Of a stretch of DNA of 42,308 bases, positions 18,046-26,708 are shown piece after piece. The DNA comes from Gammaproteobacteria bacterium (lineage in GTDB: Bacteria > Pseudomonadota > Gammaproteobacteria > S012-40). The first letter of the stretch is position 1. Each line of letters opens with the position of its first letter. The translations under genes were made by a program, and so were the position numbers. The DNA is taken from the NCBI GenBank assembly GCA_027021445.1, contig JALUUH010000079.1, positions 1 to 42,308 on the forward strand, written 5' to 3'. The notes under the pieces are model-generated. The model worked only from the letters and a program-made list of their open reading frames with translations. It made no database searches and was not told the DNA's origin.

Positions 18046-18628
18046 ACCGTCCTTTTACATTTGAGTTTAGCTCGATAGTCGCACTGTTTAGATCAAAGCT
18101 CATCCCTGTCGATGAGATGAATAGACCTTGGCCTTGCAAGCTCACCGAGCTTTTTGTTGCTCCTATTTTTTGCTCGAAATTATAGCTAAGTCTGTCCGTT
18201 TTCATTGCTAATATTTGCCGCTCACTGGTTCTCTTAATAATGACATTGCCGGTCAATAACATAACATTGGACTGATTCAGAGTAGCGTAGTCTGATTGTG
18301 CGAACCAGGTATCGCCTTCATTGATAGCTAAGTTGACTATAGGAGACTGCATTTGAATATTATCGCCTTCGTAGTGTTGTAAATAATGCGCACTGATTGA
18401 ACCCGTTTTTAAACCATTTTCATCCATGAAGGCAGAGGAAAAATCTTGCATGATAAACAAGGGTTGTGAAATGTCTTTGGGCATAACCACACGAGATACT
18501 TGGTCAGCGTTGCTAAGCCATAGCCCAAGTGAAGTTAGCGCAATGATGCTGACAATTGGCAGTGCGCTACCTAGGGTAAAAAACCCCGCTGAATAACTTA
18601 AAGTTTTACGGATAAGCAAGGGGCACAT
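18026..18628 (-). CDS. lptC: LPS export protein LptC
   Basis: This 200-residue protein has a single N-terminal transmembrane helix (about residues 20-40, IVSIIALTSLGLWL) and a periplasmic LptC jellyroll (MQDFSSAFMDENGLKTGSISAHYLQHY; WFAQSDYATLNQSNVMLLTGNV). It anchors the LPS bridge to LptBFG. I chose the ATG at 18628; the track begins four codons earlier at TTG, where AAGG is too close to the start. It follows kdsC by 22 bases. Confidence 0.9.
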   Translation of the reverse strand: MCPLLIRKTLSYSAGFFTLGSALPIVSIIALTSLGLWLSNADQVSRVVMPKDISQPLFIMQDFSSAFMDENGLKTGSISAHYLQHYEGDNIQMQSPIVNLAINEGDTWFAQSDYATLNQSNVMLLTGNVIIKRTSERQILAMKTDRLSYNFEQKIGATKSSVSLQGQGLFISSTGMSFDLNSATIELNSNVKGRYEPQNL

Positions 18629-18650
18629 ATTTGATCGCAACCTTACTCGT

Positions 18651-19172
18651 TTATAAATATTTTTCTAATTCGGTTTCAAGCACGCCATGCCCTTGCATAA
18701 TGAGTTCACATATATCGCGCCCAGCACCTTTTCCACCAATACTAGGTGTTACCCAGTGAGCATGTTTTTTTACCAGTTGATGAGCATCTTGTACAGCCAC
18801 TGATAATCCAACTTTACGCATCACGGGCAAGTCTACAATGTCATCGCCCACGTATGCTACTTGATGAGCGCTAATATTCAGTTCTGTTAAGAGTTTTTCG
18901 TATGCAATGACTTTATTATGCTGGCCTTGATAAACATGTTTAATGCCTAGCTCTTGCATGCGATGGCTAACAATATTGGATGTGCGGCCGGTGATTATTG
19001 CAATATCAACACCACTGGATTGCAGCATTTTCATACCGTGCCCATCACGAGAATTAAATGCTTTTAGCTCTTCACCTTGCTCGGTAAGATATAAACTACC
19101 ATCGGTAAGTACTCCATCAACATCAAAGATGACAAGCTTTATTTTTTCTGCCCGTGTTAATATATTTTGCAT
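18651..19172 (-). CDS. kdsC: 3-deoxy-D-manno-octulosonate 8-phosphate phosphatase KdsC
   Basis: This 173-residue HAD phosphatase has the nucleophile motif VIFDVDGVLTDG (Asp17 and Asp19), the second motif IITGR, a Lys in the third (HNKVIAYEKLL), and YVGDDIVDLPVM as motif IV. It lacks a cap domain, as KdsC does. It releases phosphate from Kdo-8-phosphate to give Kdo for LPS. It follows kdsD by 18 bases and leads into the lpt genes. Confidence 0.95.
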   Translation of the reverse strand: MQNILTRAEKIKLVIFDVDGVLTDGSLYLTEQGEELKAFNSRDGHGMKMLQSSGVDIAIITGRTSNIVSHRMQELGIKHVYQGQHNKVIAYEKLLTELNISAHQVAYVGDDIVDLPVMRKVGLSVAVQDAHQLVKKHAHWVTPSIGGKGAGRDICELIMQGHGVLETELEKYL

Positions 19173-19190
19173 TTAAAGTTCCTTGCTTGC

Positions 19191-20204
19191 TTATATGACC
19201 CCGGCTCTTAATATGTCGGACATATTTAACGCGCCAATTAATTCATTATTTTCATTAGTGACAGGAAAGGCGTTTATTTTTTTACTTTGCATAATCTGTA
19301 ATGCTTCAGCGACTAATATATTAGGTTTTATGCTCGTGCAATTAGCAATCATGGCATCCGTAATTGGGATGCCATGAATATTTTTAGGTTCCATCAATAA
19401 ACGTCTAAGGTCACCATCAGTAAAAACACCTAATACTTTGTTTTCGAAATCAACCACTACGGCGAAGCCAAGATTAATCCGTGTCATTTCTTTTAATGCT
19501 TCAGCAACGCTGGCGGTATGCGGAATAAACGGAACATTTTCGTTTTTATGCATAAGGTCTTCAACTCGAAGCAATAGCTTTCTGCCAAGTGTTCCACCAG
19601 GATGGGAATATGCAAAATCTTCTTCAGTGAAACCTTTGCTTTCGAGTAGCGCTATGGCAAGCGCGTCGCCCATCGCTAAGGTAGCCGTTGTACTTGCAGT
19701 GGGCGCAAGACCTAAGGGACAAGCCTCTTTGGCAACACTCACGTCAATATGAACATCCGCAATACGTGCAAGATTTGAAGAAGATTTGCCCGTTAATGCG
19801 ATTAATGGCACTTTGAGTCGTTTAATCAATGGCACAATGGTTAGAATTTCGTGTGTTTCACCGGAGTTTGAAATTGCAATGATGACATCGCCTTCGGTAA
19901 TCATTCCCAAATCACCGTGACTGGCTTCGCCGGGGTGGACAAAAAAAGCTGGAGTACCTGTACTGGCTAAGGTGGCCGCGATTTTTCCGCCAATATGACC
20001 GGATTTTCCCATGCCGGTGACCACAACTCGGCCTTTAGAAGCTTGCATAAAACGGCAGGCTCGGACGAAATCCTGGTCAATACGCGCAAGCAATGCATTG
20101 ACTGCATCCGCTTCAGTTTGGATGACGGCTCGCCCCATTTCAAGTAGTGCTTCATTGGTTAATGTTCGTGGCGCGGGGCTATGGATTTTTTGAGTTTCGG
20201 TCAC
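19191..20204 (-). CDS. kdsD: Arabinose-5-phosphate isomerase KdsD
   Basis: This 337-residue enzyme has an N-terminal SIS domain (GRVVVTGMGKSGHIGGKIAATLASTGTPAFFVHPGEASHGDLGM, then ISNSGET) and two C-terminal CBS domains (from VEDLMHKNENVPF to NMSDILRAGVI). It converts ribulose-5-phosphate to arabinose-5-phosphate, the first Kdo precursor. I chose the GTG at 20204 because AGAAGG lies seven bases before it; the TTG start of the track would be too close to that site. Confidence 0.95.
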   Translation of the reverse strand: MTETQKIHSPAPRTLTNEALLEMGRAVIQTEADAVNALLARIDQDFVRACRFMQASKGRVVVTGMGKSGHIGGKIAATLASTGTPAFFVHPGEASHGDLGMITEGDVIIAISNSGETHEILTIVPLIKRLKVPLIALTGKSSSNLARIADVHIDVSVAKEACPLGLAPTASTTATLAMGDALAIALLESKGFTEEDFAYSHPGGTLGRKLLLRVEDLMHKNENVPFIPHTASVAEALKEMTRINLGFAVVVDFENKVLGVFTDGDLRRLLMEPKNIHGIPITDAMIANCTSIKPNILVAEALQIMQSKKINAFPVTNENNELIGALNMSDILRAGVI

Positions 20205-20226
20205 ATGCAAACCTTCTGTTTGAATA

Positions 20227-21204
20227 TTATTTTATCGCGGTAAAATATAACAACAGCATATAAGCAAAATAGATTGTGAGCAATCCGAGTCCCTTTAGCC
20301 GTGTTACTTCACCGGCTTTTTGGTTTTTTGTTCTGAGCATAAAAAACAACAAAACGGTAATCAGAATCATTACCGGATAATCTCTGTACAGTGCAGGCGC
20401 ATCTACCACAGCGGGATTAATAACCGCTGGAATGCCAATAACACCGAGCAGATTAAACATATTGGAACCAATGAGGTTTCCAATAGCGATGTCATCTTCA
20501 CCTTTACGAGAAGCGGCAATACTTGCTGCAAGCTCCGGTAAACTCGTACCGATGGCAATCACCGTGAGTCCAATAACAAGGTCACTAACACCATAAAACG
20601 TCGCTATTTCGACGGCTCCCCAAACAATAAGTTTAGCGCCGATTAACAACAGCCCTAATCCAGTCAGCAGCCAAAATATAGATTTTCCTAGAGGCATATC
20701 TTCCGGTATTTCTTGTTCAAACTCCTGTTCCATGGGGTCTGAGGGATCTGCTCTCATACCAGCCCAGGTTAACCACGCAAAAAATGCAACCATCGAGACT
20801 AAGAGAATACATCCATCAACACGGCTTAAATAGCCGTCAATGAGCAGTATCGCTGTAAGCGCCATCAGGATAAACAAGACTGGAAACTCTCGCCGCAGAA
20901 TAGTCGAACGCACAACCATGGGAGCAAGAACAGCTGTTGCTCCGAGAACTAACGCAAGGTTGGTTATGTTAGACCCGATCGCATTGCCGATGGCAATGCC
21001 GGTATTACCATTCCATGCGGCCACTCCACCGACCAGCATTTCAGGTGCAGAAGTACCAAATCCAACCACTACGAGACCAATGATTAAGGTAGGAATGCCC
21101 AGTGATCGTGCGACCCCTGACGCACCTAATACAAATTTATCTGCGGCCCAAACGAGTAAAACAAAGCCCACTAATACCGCGGCAATTTCTAATATTCCAA
21201 ACAT
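20227..21204 (-). CDS. Calcium/sodium antiporter (YrbG/CaCA family)
   Basis: This 325-residue inner-membrane protein has about ten hydrophobic segments and the duplicated CaCA alpha-repeats: GFGTSAPEMLVGGVAAWNGN with GNAIGSNITNLALVLG, and AIGTSLPELAASIAASRKG with GNLIGSNMFNLLGVIG. An acidic loop (DPSDPMEQEFEQEIPED) lies between the halves. The family exchanges Ca2+ for Na+ or H+. It sits between ubiA and kdsD, as E. coli yrbG sits just before kdsD. Confidence 0.93.
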   Translation of the reverse strand: MFGILEIAAVLVGFVLLVWAADKFVLGASGVARSLGIPTLIIGLVVVGFGTSAPEMLVGGVAAWNGNTGIAIGNAIGSNITNLALVLGATAVLAPMVVRSTILRREFPVLFILMALTAILLIDGYLSRVDGCILLVSMVAFFAWLTWAGMRADPSDPMEQEFEQEIPEDMPLGKSIFWLLTGLGLLLIGAKLIVWGAVEIATFYGVSDLVIGLTVIAIGTSLPELAASIAASRKGEDDIAIGNLIGSNMFNLLGVIGIPAVINPAVVDAPALYRDYPVMILITVLLFFMLRTKNQKAGEVTRLKGLGLLTIYFAYMLLLYFTAIK

Positions 21205-21235
21205 AATTCTCTTAATTCTTCATTCTTAAAACGGG

Positions 21236-22117
21236 TTAATACATGAAATAATGGATAAAAATTCCGGCAAAAATAATTGCGCCAATCCAGTTATTATTTA
21301 AAAAAGCTTTAAAGCAGAGGCTACCAAGCCTGTCTTTTAGCAAAATTTGTTGGTAGAAAAACAAGCCAGCTGAGAGTAAAACGCTAATATAAAATGCCGC
21401 GCTCATTTGTAATAAAACGCCAATACCGAGCAAAGCGAGGACGACTAATGCCTGTAGCAGTCCAATAATCATTCGGTCGAATTGAGCAAACAGAATGGCG
21501 GTAGATTTTACCCCAATTTTAAGGTCGTCTTCTCTATCAACCATGCCATACATAGTATCGTAAGCCGTCGTCCACAAGACGGTAATCGTAAATAATATCC
21601 ACGCTACCAACGGAACACTGTTGGTCAACGCCGCAAATGCCATCGGGATACTCCACGCAAATGCAGCACCAAGAAACACCTGAGGCAGGTGTGTATAGCG
21701 TTTCATAAATGGATAGCAAACGGCGAGCAATACAGCAACAAAGGAAAGCACGATGGTGAGTGTATTCATGAGTAACACGAGGAAAAAAGCTGTAAATACC
21801 AATACTGCAAAGAGAGTAAGCGCTTCCTTGCTGGAAACTCTTCCAGCGGCGAGAGGACGGTTCTTAGTACGCTCAACATGAGGATCAACTTTTCTATCGG
21901 CAAAATCATTAATGACACAACCCGCTGAGCGCATTAAAAACACACCTAATGTGAACACCATTAACACACCTAAGTCGGGAAAGCCTTCGGCGGCGATCCA
22001 GAGCGCCCATAAGGTTGGCCATAACAATAAAAGCGTTCCGATGGGCTTGTCCATGCGCATCAGCAGACGATATTCGGACCAACGTGCACTCAAGCTATAG
22101 GGTTGAATAGTTGTCAT
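21236..22117 (-). CDS. ubiA: 4-hydroxybenzoate octaprenyltransferase
   Basis: This 293-residue polytopic membrane enzyme has the first Asp-rich motif [23 protein letters not shown] and the second [22 protein letters not shown], which bind the magnesium-diphosphate of the prenyl donor. It joins the polyprenyl tail to 4-hydroxybenzoate in ubiquinone synthesis. The upstream gene on the same strand encodes chorismate lyase, so substrate supply and use are clustered. Confidence 0.96.
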   Translation of the reverse strand: MTTIQPYSLSARWSEYRLLMRMDKPIGTLLLLWPTLWALWIAAEGFPDLGVLMVFTLGVFLMRSAGCVINDFADRKVDPHVERTKNRPLAAGRVSSKEALTLFAVLVFTAFFLVLLMNTLTIVLSFVAVLLAVCYPFMKRYTHLPQVFLGAAFAWSIPMAFAALTNSVPLVAWILFTITVLWTTAYDTMYGMVDREDDLKIGVKSTAILFAQFDRMIIGLLQALVVLALLGIGVLLQMSAAFYISVLLSAGLFFYQQILLKDRLGSLCFKAFLNNNWIGAIIFAGIFIHYFMY

Positions 22118-22257
22118 TTAGTGAAATTCATTTGATTTTTCTAGGCAAGCGATGATACGTGAAACAGTATGGCTTTTCGATGGATAATGAGATTATTGAG
22201 CCGATATTCCGTTGTTACCCGCTGAGCGATGGATAGATGTAGGTTTTTATGCTCCTT

Positions 22258-22935
22258 TTAATGGGATAAAGATTTTTCTTTGTTACCGCCAAATATTCCA
22301 CTCACGATATCCCAGAAACTAGATTTTTCAGACTTTGTTCCCGTATTTTCGGAACCCTGGGTATTGTTAGTGATATTTGGCAATAGCAGATCAGGAAGGA
22401 AAAACTCACTGACAAGAAGAGGATGTTTTCGCACGGTAAATTTCGAGCGTCGCCCCCATATTTCAGATGCCTTGCGCTGGCTAAGCTTGGTGGCAATATC
22501 AAAACATTTTTGCTGGTTAGAAACGCGAGTTAGCGCTAATGCACTACGTTGTATGTTGGGATCGCTAAACAATACAGAACCTAAGGATTTATTTCCCAAG
22601 CGTGTTAAGCCCCTTAATGGCCCATTTGCTGTTTTCACGGGTATGACTGAGCGCGCAAAAACCCAAGGCTTGCCTTTACAGATTAAATAGACTTGTCGAG
22701 CAAATACATATTCACCGTGTCGTAATCCTAATGCCATTCTTTCATTACGCTGAGGAAGGCCGCGTTTTTCAGACTCGACCTCAATGCTAAATTGCCCATC
22801 AGAGGCTTTAATCAGGCGTGAGGTTAACGAGCTTTTATCAAATAGCCATTTATCTAGATTTCCAGGGATGCTTGTTCTGCGAACGCGTGCTGCCGATTTC
22901 CAGAAAGGTTCTTTTTCGCGATTCACTAAACGCAT
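22258..22935 (-). CDS. ubiC: Chorismate lyase-like protein UbiC
   Basis: This 225-residue protein shows the UbiC pattern: LDKWLFDKSSLTSRL near the start, RQVYLICKGKPWVFARSVIPV, LTRLGNKSLGSVLFSDP, and SEFFLPDLL with the active-site Glu. UbiC cleaves chorismate to 4-hydroxybenzoate and pyruvate, the substrate of the adjacent UbiA. I chose the ATG at 22935, which has GGAG at good spacing; the track adds 19 hydrophobic codons. About 40 residues after FLPDLL (TNNTQGSENTGTKSEKSS...) exceed the usual end of the family. Confidence 0.87.
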   Translation of the reverse strand: MRLVNREKEPFWKSAARVRRTSIPGNLDKWLFDKSSLTSRLIKASDGQFSIEVESEKRGLPQRNERMALGLRHGEYVFARQVYLICKGKPWVFARSVIPVKTANGPLRGLTRLGNKSLGSVLFSDPNIQRSALALTRVSNQQKCFDIATKLSQRKASEIWGRRSKFTVRKHPLLVSEFFLPDLLLPNITNNTQGSENTGTKSEKSSFWDIVSGIFGGNKEKSLSH

Positions 22936-23114
22936 GACGTGCTCCAACAAGCTCAAAGTTAAGATGAAAAATAAGTGAGCCATAGTATACACAGCTATAC
23001 ACTGTATGTGGAATACTTCGTATTTCGCATATTCACCGGCAAGCTATTCCTTTGAATGATTTCCAAAATTAAAGAAACAAATCGAAAAGGAATTTCAACG
23101 TGGCCACGAAATGA

Positions 23115-23366
23115 AGAGGACGTACAATAACACCTAAATCTCAATCGCTACGGGTATATACTCTACTACATGGATTGAAAATGAAACGCGCCGCAACGTT
23201 GTATCCCATTATTGCACTCACTGCCTCTTTTAGAATTGGCAATATGATGTCAACAAATCCTGTCATCGATGACTTGACTTACCTCTGGCCAAAGGCAAAA
23301 AAATTTCGGCCGATCAATCAACTGAGAAAAAAATATTTTGCGGAAAATGCCACACGCCAAACTTAG
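23115..23366 (+). pseudogene. Remnant of a response-regulator receiver domain
   Basis: A frame open from 23115 reads RAATLYPIIALTASF and then DDLTYLWPKAKKFRPINQLRKKYF. The string PIIALTA is the hallmark of the fourth strand of receiver domains, and what follows resembles the DDYLxKP end of hybrid kinases in degraded form. There is no ribosome-binding site and the frame has no beginning of a receiver. I consider it a relic; the ORF track shows only its last 63 codons. Confidence 0.35.
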
Positions 23367-23499
23367 TAAAGAACCTAAAAGGGAGTTCTGGAGCATGCAG
23401 AAAAAATAATAGAAATATCGCTTAGCTGCGAGAAGGAGAAGGTCAATGGATCCATTTTAATAAACGTCAGACTGCACTTTTTTACATATCCAACACTGC

Positions 23500-23724
23500 T
23501 TATGCGGCTTCAAACTTTGCGTAGGAAGACTCATTTTTAAAATGAAATATTCGATCATCATCTAGCATTAATACCTGAGGTTGCAAATGCTTCACAGTGT
23601 CACAAAGATTTGACAAATCATCGTTCTCAATGACGATCACATCGTAACCACCGCCTTTCAAACCTTCCAATAAATACTTTGTACGCTCGGTTCCATCATC
23701 CACCACGACAATTCTTTGCTTCAT
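23500..23724 (-). CDS. Truncated receiver-domain (NasT-like) protein
   Basis: This 74-residue ORF starts at ATG 23724 with GGGAG eight bases upstream; the track adds 28 unlikely codons. It reads MKQRIVVVDDGTERTKYLLEGLKGGGYDVIVIENDDL, then HLQPQVLMLDDD. It matches the first 60 residues of a receiver like that of NasT/AmiR, with an acidic pair at the start and an Asp after the third strand. It then ends with the unrelated tail RIFHFKNESSYAKFEAA. The ANTAR output domain is missing. A short expressed protein or a truncation are both possible. Confidence 0.55.
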   Translation of the reverse strand: MKQRIVVVDDGTERTKYLLEGLKGGGYDVIVIENDDLSNLCDTVKHLQPQVLMLDDDRIFHFKNESSYAKFEAA

Positions 23725-23881
23725 AACTACTCCCTTCCTTGCATCATTTTCCATTGCACTGTTTCGAACGCTTAAAGAATATTCTTTAATATATTTCAAA
23801 CACAACAAATTTATATAAGGGGGGTATTCTCAATCATTTTGCCACTCGTACCGAAACAACTTTGGCCATAGTTTTTAAGTC

Positions 23882-23905
23882 ATTTGAATGATTACTCATT
23901 CAAAT
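23882..23905. repeat. Perfect 10-bp inverted repeat
   Basis: ATTTGAATGA, a 4-base centre TTAC, and TCATTCAAAT form a perfect palindrome-like stem. It lies in an otherwise empty AT-rich gap (23725-24058) upstream of the truncated receiver ORF. With no T run it is more like an operator or structured RNA than a terminator. Its role is unknown. Confidence 0.5.
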
Positions 23906-24058
23906 ATCACGCCGTTACACACACCATATTTTGAACAGGATCATGTACACACTAACACGCTTTTTAAGCAGTGCAAAGCTTTAGCGTGCATCACAAATTT
24001 GATTTAAAAAATATCTAGACATATGATTTCGCAGTAAAATACTAGGTTGATAGAGTGC

Positions 24059-24214
24059 TAGGAGCCTGTCCGAGAACAGCGATCGTCACGAGGGCAAACC
24101 ATTTTGAGTCAGATTTTTCGACTCAATGAGGCGAATATTTAACGAATTTAATCGGAAAATCGGGCCACAATAGATTGATCGCAGTAGGCCAATCTGTTCT
24201 CGGACAAGCTCCTA
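24059..24214. mobile_element. Complete MITE-like element with 22-bp terminal inverted repeats
   Basis: The left end CTAGGAGCCTGTCCGAGAACAG and the right end CTGTTCTCGGACAAGCTCCTAG are inverted copies with one mismatch. The 156-bp interior has no ORF. Part of the interior and the right end recur at 8739-8851. The outermost CTAG may be a palindromic target site or a 4-bp duplication. The element was presumably moved by an IS with matching ends elsewhere in the genome. Its right CTAG supplies the TAG stop codon of the srkA gene. Confidence 0.8.
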
Positions 24215-25216
24215 GGCAGCAAACAACTCCAATGGAGGCTCATCCATAATAGCAAGTTGCTCTTTGAGGATATTAATTTGCTCTTCCCAATAACGCGGGG
24301 TATTGAACCACGGAAAGTTTTGCTGAAAGGCAGGATCAACCCAGCGGCGCGCAAGCCATGCAGAATAGCTTAACAAGCGGATGCTTCGTAACGCTTCAAT
24401 GACGATCAACTCTAGGGAATCAAATTCAAAAAACTCCCTATAACCTTCAATCAATGGAACCAGCTGTGATTCCATTTCATGCCGCTCACCCGACAATAAC
24501 ATCCACAAATCCTGTATAGCCGGCCCCATTATGCAATCATCAAAATCGACAAAATGCGGGCCATTGGATGTCCATAGAATATTACCCGGATGACAATCCC
24601 CGTGAAGTCTAATCGATCGTAGATGACCCGCTATTGCAAAGATGGTTTTTACTCTTTCAATAACATGTTGCACAGTAGACGAATAAGAATCGATGACATG
24701 AGAGGGTAGAAAGTCACCATCCATAATGAATCGAAATGATTTTTCAGCATGTGAAGCTATCGTCAACTCAGCTCTAAATTTAAACTCAGACAACGCACCA
24801 ACCGCATGGATACGCGCAATAAACCGGCCTAACAGCCGCAGGTTGTCAAAATTATCTAGTTCTGGCCAACGCCCCACCTTCCGTTTATATAATGCAAAAC
24901 GGAAACCTTGGTGACAATATAAGGTTTTACCTTGCGAACTAGCATTAGGAGCAATAACAGGAATTTCTCGGTCCGCAAGCTCAATAGAAAAAGCGTGTTC
25001 TTCCAGTATTGCATCATCACTCCAGCGTTCAGGCCGATAAAATTTTGCAATAATAGGATCATTATCTTCAACACCTATTTGATAAACACGATTTTCATAG
25101 CTATTTAAAGCGAGTAACTGGCCATTACAACTTATACCTTCTGCTTCGATGGCGGCTAATACGGCATCGGGAATCAAGCGTGAATAAGGGTGCTCGTTCG
25201 CTGTTATTTCATTCAC
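24212..25216 (-). CDS. srkA: Stress response kinase A (SrkA/RdoA/YihE)
   Basis: This 334-residue APH-like protein kinase has the catalytic loop HGDCHPGNILW (residues 205-215) with Asp207 and Asn212, the metal-binding HFVDFDD (221-227), and the N-lobe IIAKFYRPERW with its Lys. SrkA protects E. coli from envelope and oxidative stress and phosphorylates proteins on Ser or Thr. The start is GTG. The stop codon TAG lies within the terminal CTAG of the MITE-like element, so the last residues (LELFAA) may not be ancestral. Confidence 0.93.
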   Translation of the reverse strand: MNEITANEHPYSRLIPDAVLAAIEAEGISCNGQLLALNSYENRVYQIGVEDNDPIIAKFYRPERWSDDAILEEHAFSIELADREIPVIAPNASSQGKTLYCHQGFRFALYKRKVGRWPELDNFDNLRLLGRFIARIHAVGALSEFKFRAELTIASHAEKSFRFIMDGDFLPSHVIDSYSSTVQHVIERVKTIFAIAGHLRSIRLHGDCHPGNILWTSNGPHFVDFDDCIMGPAIQDLWMLLSGERHEMESQLVPLIEGYREFFEFDSLELIVIEALRSIRLLSYSAWLARRWVDPAFQQNFPWFNTPRYWEEQINILKEQLAIMDEPPLELFAA

Positions 25217-25341
25217 TGTTTTTTTATGCCTTTAAGTCGAATTTCGCATTGACTATAACATAGTCCTAAAATTCACTTAGCGGTTAACTGCAAAATTTAG
25301 ATAATATACCCCCGCTGAAGCGTTAAATACTTTATCAATAA

Positions 25342-26289
25342 TTACTGGCCAAACACTACCTCAATGGTCGCGGTTATCAGAGGTTCTATTTTATAACTTT
25401 GCTCAACCGGAAAGATTAACTCGGGTCTTATCTCGAAATATGTCCATCTCTTGTAAATTCTCCAACGCACCCTTATCTGGGCAAGATATCGCTGCATATG
25501 TACATACGGCTCACTTATCGCAAACGCCCCAATTAAATGCGAAATAGCCACATCATTTGAGAGCACATGTTGAACCGAAAATGTTTGCGACAATTCAAAA
25601 TAATTAATTTCCTGTCGCCATCCAGCAATGCTGGATGCACGAAAAAAGTAATCGTTAAAAAGCTTCCGGTCGATATCTAACGAAGTGGTTTCTCCTAACT
25701 TATCCACAATAAAAAATTCAGCGGATTGCGTTATGCGGATATTAAATGTCCATAAAGGAATAAGCTTACGAATTCTTGCACGTACAAATGGGTCGACATA
25801 ACCACGATATGCAACACCGACTTTAGCATCGGCATGCCATCCATCCGTGCTTTTAATGACATATTGAAAAGCCGTACTAAAAAAAGAAGGATTTAATGAA
25901 TTTGGCTGCGAACCCTCTATATCTAACGAAGGATCGTCCGTCGGCCCTCGCTCTTCACTTTCACGAGCGGACTCAATCAATAACCGCCAACGATGAGATG
26001 TTCGTGGCAAATGCAAACGAAGTGACAATCTTGGTTTTTGCGAGAGATTTCCATTGACGTCAGATTGCACACCTATGCCAACTAAGAGCTGAGTTCGATT
26101 AGCTTCTTCTAATACACGCTCATTGCCAAAAAAACCATCAACTTGATCGGCAAATTGCTGTATCTGGTTAGAAACTACCTCATGAGCATCATCTAAAAGC
26201 GCTGATTCTGCTTCGATCACCTGCTCTTCAGCACCGAATACAGCGCTTGGGAAAAATATTATTAAAATAAATACGAATAGATTATTCAC
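25342..26289 (-). CDS. Envelope protein of unknown function, probable outer-membrane barrel
   Basis: I do not recognise this protein. It has a hydrophobic signal-like N-terminus (FVFILIIFFPSAVFGA) and a helical stretch (ESALLDDAHEVVSNQIQQFADQVDGFF). Many alternating strands rich in Arg, Trp and Tyr follow (RLSLRLHLPRTSHRWRLLIES; KVGVAYRGYVDPFVRARIRK; RWTYFEIRPELIFPV), and the chain ends IEVVFGQ. This pattern suggests a beta-barrel. I chose the GTG at 26289, which puts the hydrophobic segment at the N-terminus; the track uses a TTG 12 codons earlier. It is divergent from gltB. Confidence 0.6.
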   Translation of the reverse strand: MNNLFVFILIIFFPSAVFGAEEQVIEAESALLDDAHEVVSNQIQQFADQVDGFFGNERVLEEANRTQLLVGIGVQSDVNGNLSQKPRLSLRLHLPRTSHRWRLLIESARESEERGPTDDPSLDIEGSQPNSLNPSFFSTAFQYVIKSTDGWHADAKVGVAYRGYVDPFVRARIRKLIPLWTFNIRITQSAEFFIVDKLGETTSLDIDRKLFNDYFFRASSIAGWRQEINYFELSQTFSVQHVLSNDVAISHLIGAFAISEPYVHMQRYLAQIRVRWRIYKRWTYFEIRPELIFPVEQSYKIEPLITATIEVVFGQ

Positions 26290-26538
26290 TGAATTCGAGA
26301 CTTCGTCCTTGATAATGTCGTACAATCAACACTTTGCAATATAAGAAAAAAACGTGCCGTCATCATGCTAAACTATCGCTATGCCTTTGTTAGTAATGTT
26401 TTTTTCAGCCCAAGCCTATAGTCCCCATTACTCTCAACATCTTGCGGAGCACGCTAAAAATCACTAACTTATTAAAATAATGCCATTTAAAAGATTAAAA
26501 AAAACACCTCTTGCCTAGCTACTTGGTTACAGTCGCAT

Positions 26539-26567
26539 TTGCACGCCATTGTCGGTGAAAGTATAAT
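26539..26567 (+). promoter_or_regulatory. Sigma-70-type promoter of gltB
   Basis: TTGCAC and TATAAT are separated by 17 bases, a near-consensus sigma-70 promoter. Transcription would start near 26575 and leave a leader of about 135 bases before the gltB GTG. I see nothing else in the 26290-26538 stretch besides AT-rich sequence. Confidence 0.65.
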
Positions 26568-26591
26568 TTTCGGCCCTTTGCATAGCAGGCT

Positions 26592-26628
26592 CGATTTTAG
26601 ACCAGCGTCAAGGATGGGCAAGGTCTAA
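26592..26628 (+). promoter_or_regulatory. Inverted repeat in the gltB leader
   Basis: TTTTAGACC and GGTCTAAAA form a perfect 9-bp stem enclosing about 18 bases (AGCGTCAAGGATGGGCAA). It lies about 20 bases after the predicted transcription start. No T run follows the stem, so a terminator is unlikely. An operator or leader structure are both possible. Confidence 0.4.
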
Positions 26629-26708
26629 AAAATTTAGCGGTTCGCGTAAAAAAATTCGCATTTTTTCGTTGAGTCCAACATAAACCCCGTATTTTTTGGT
26701 AAGTATCT

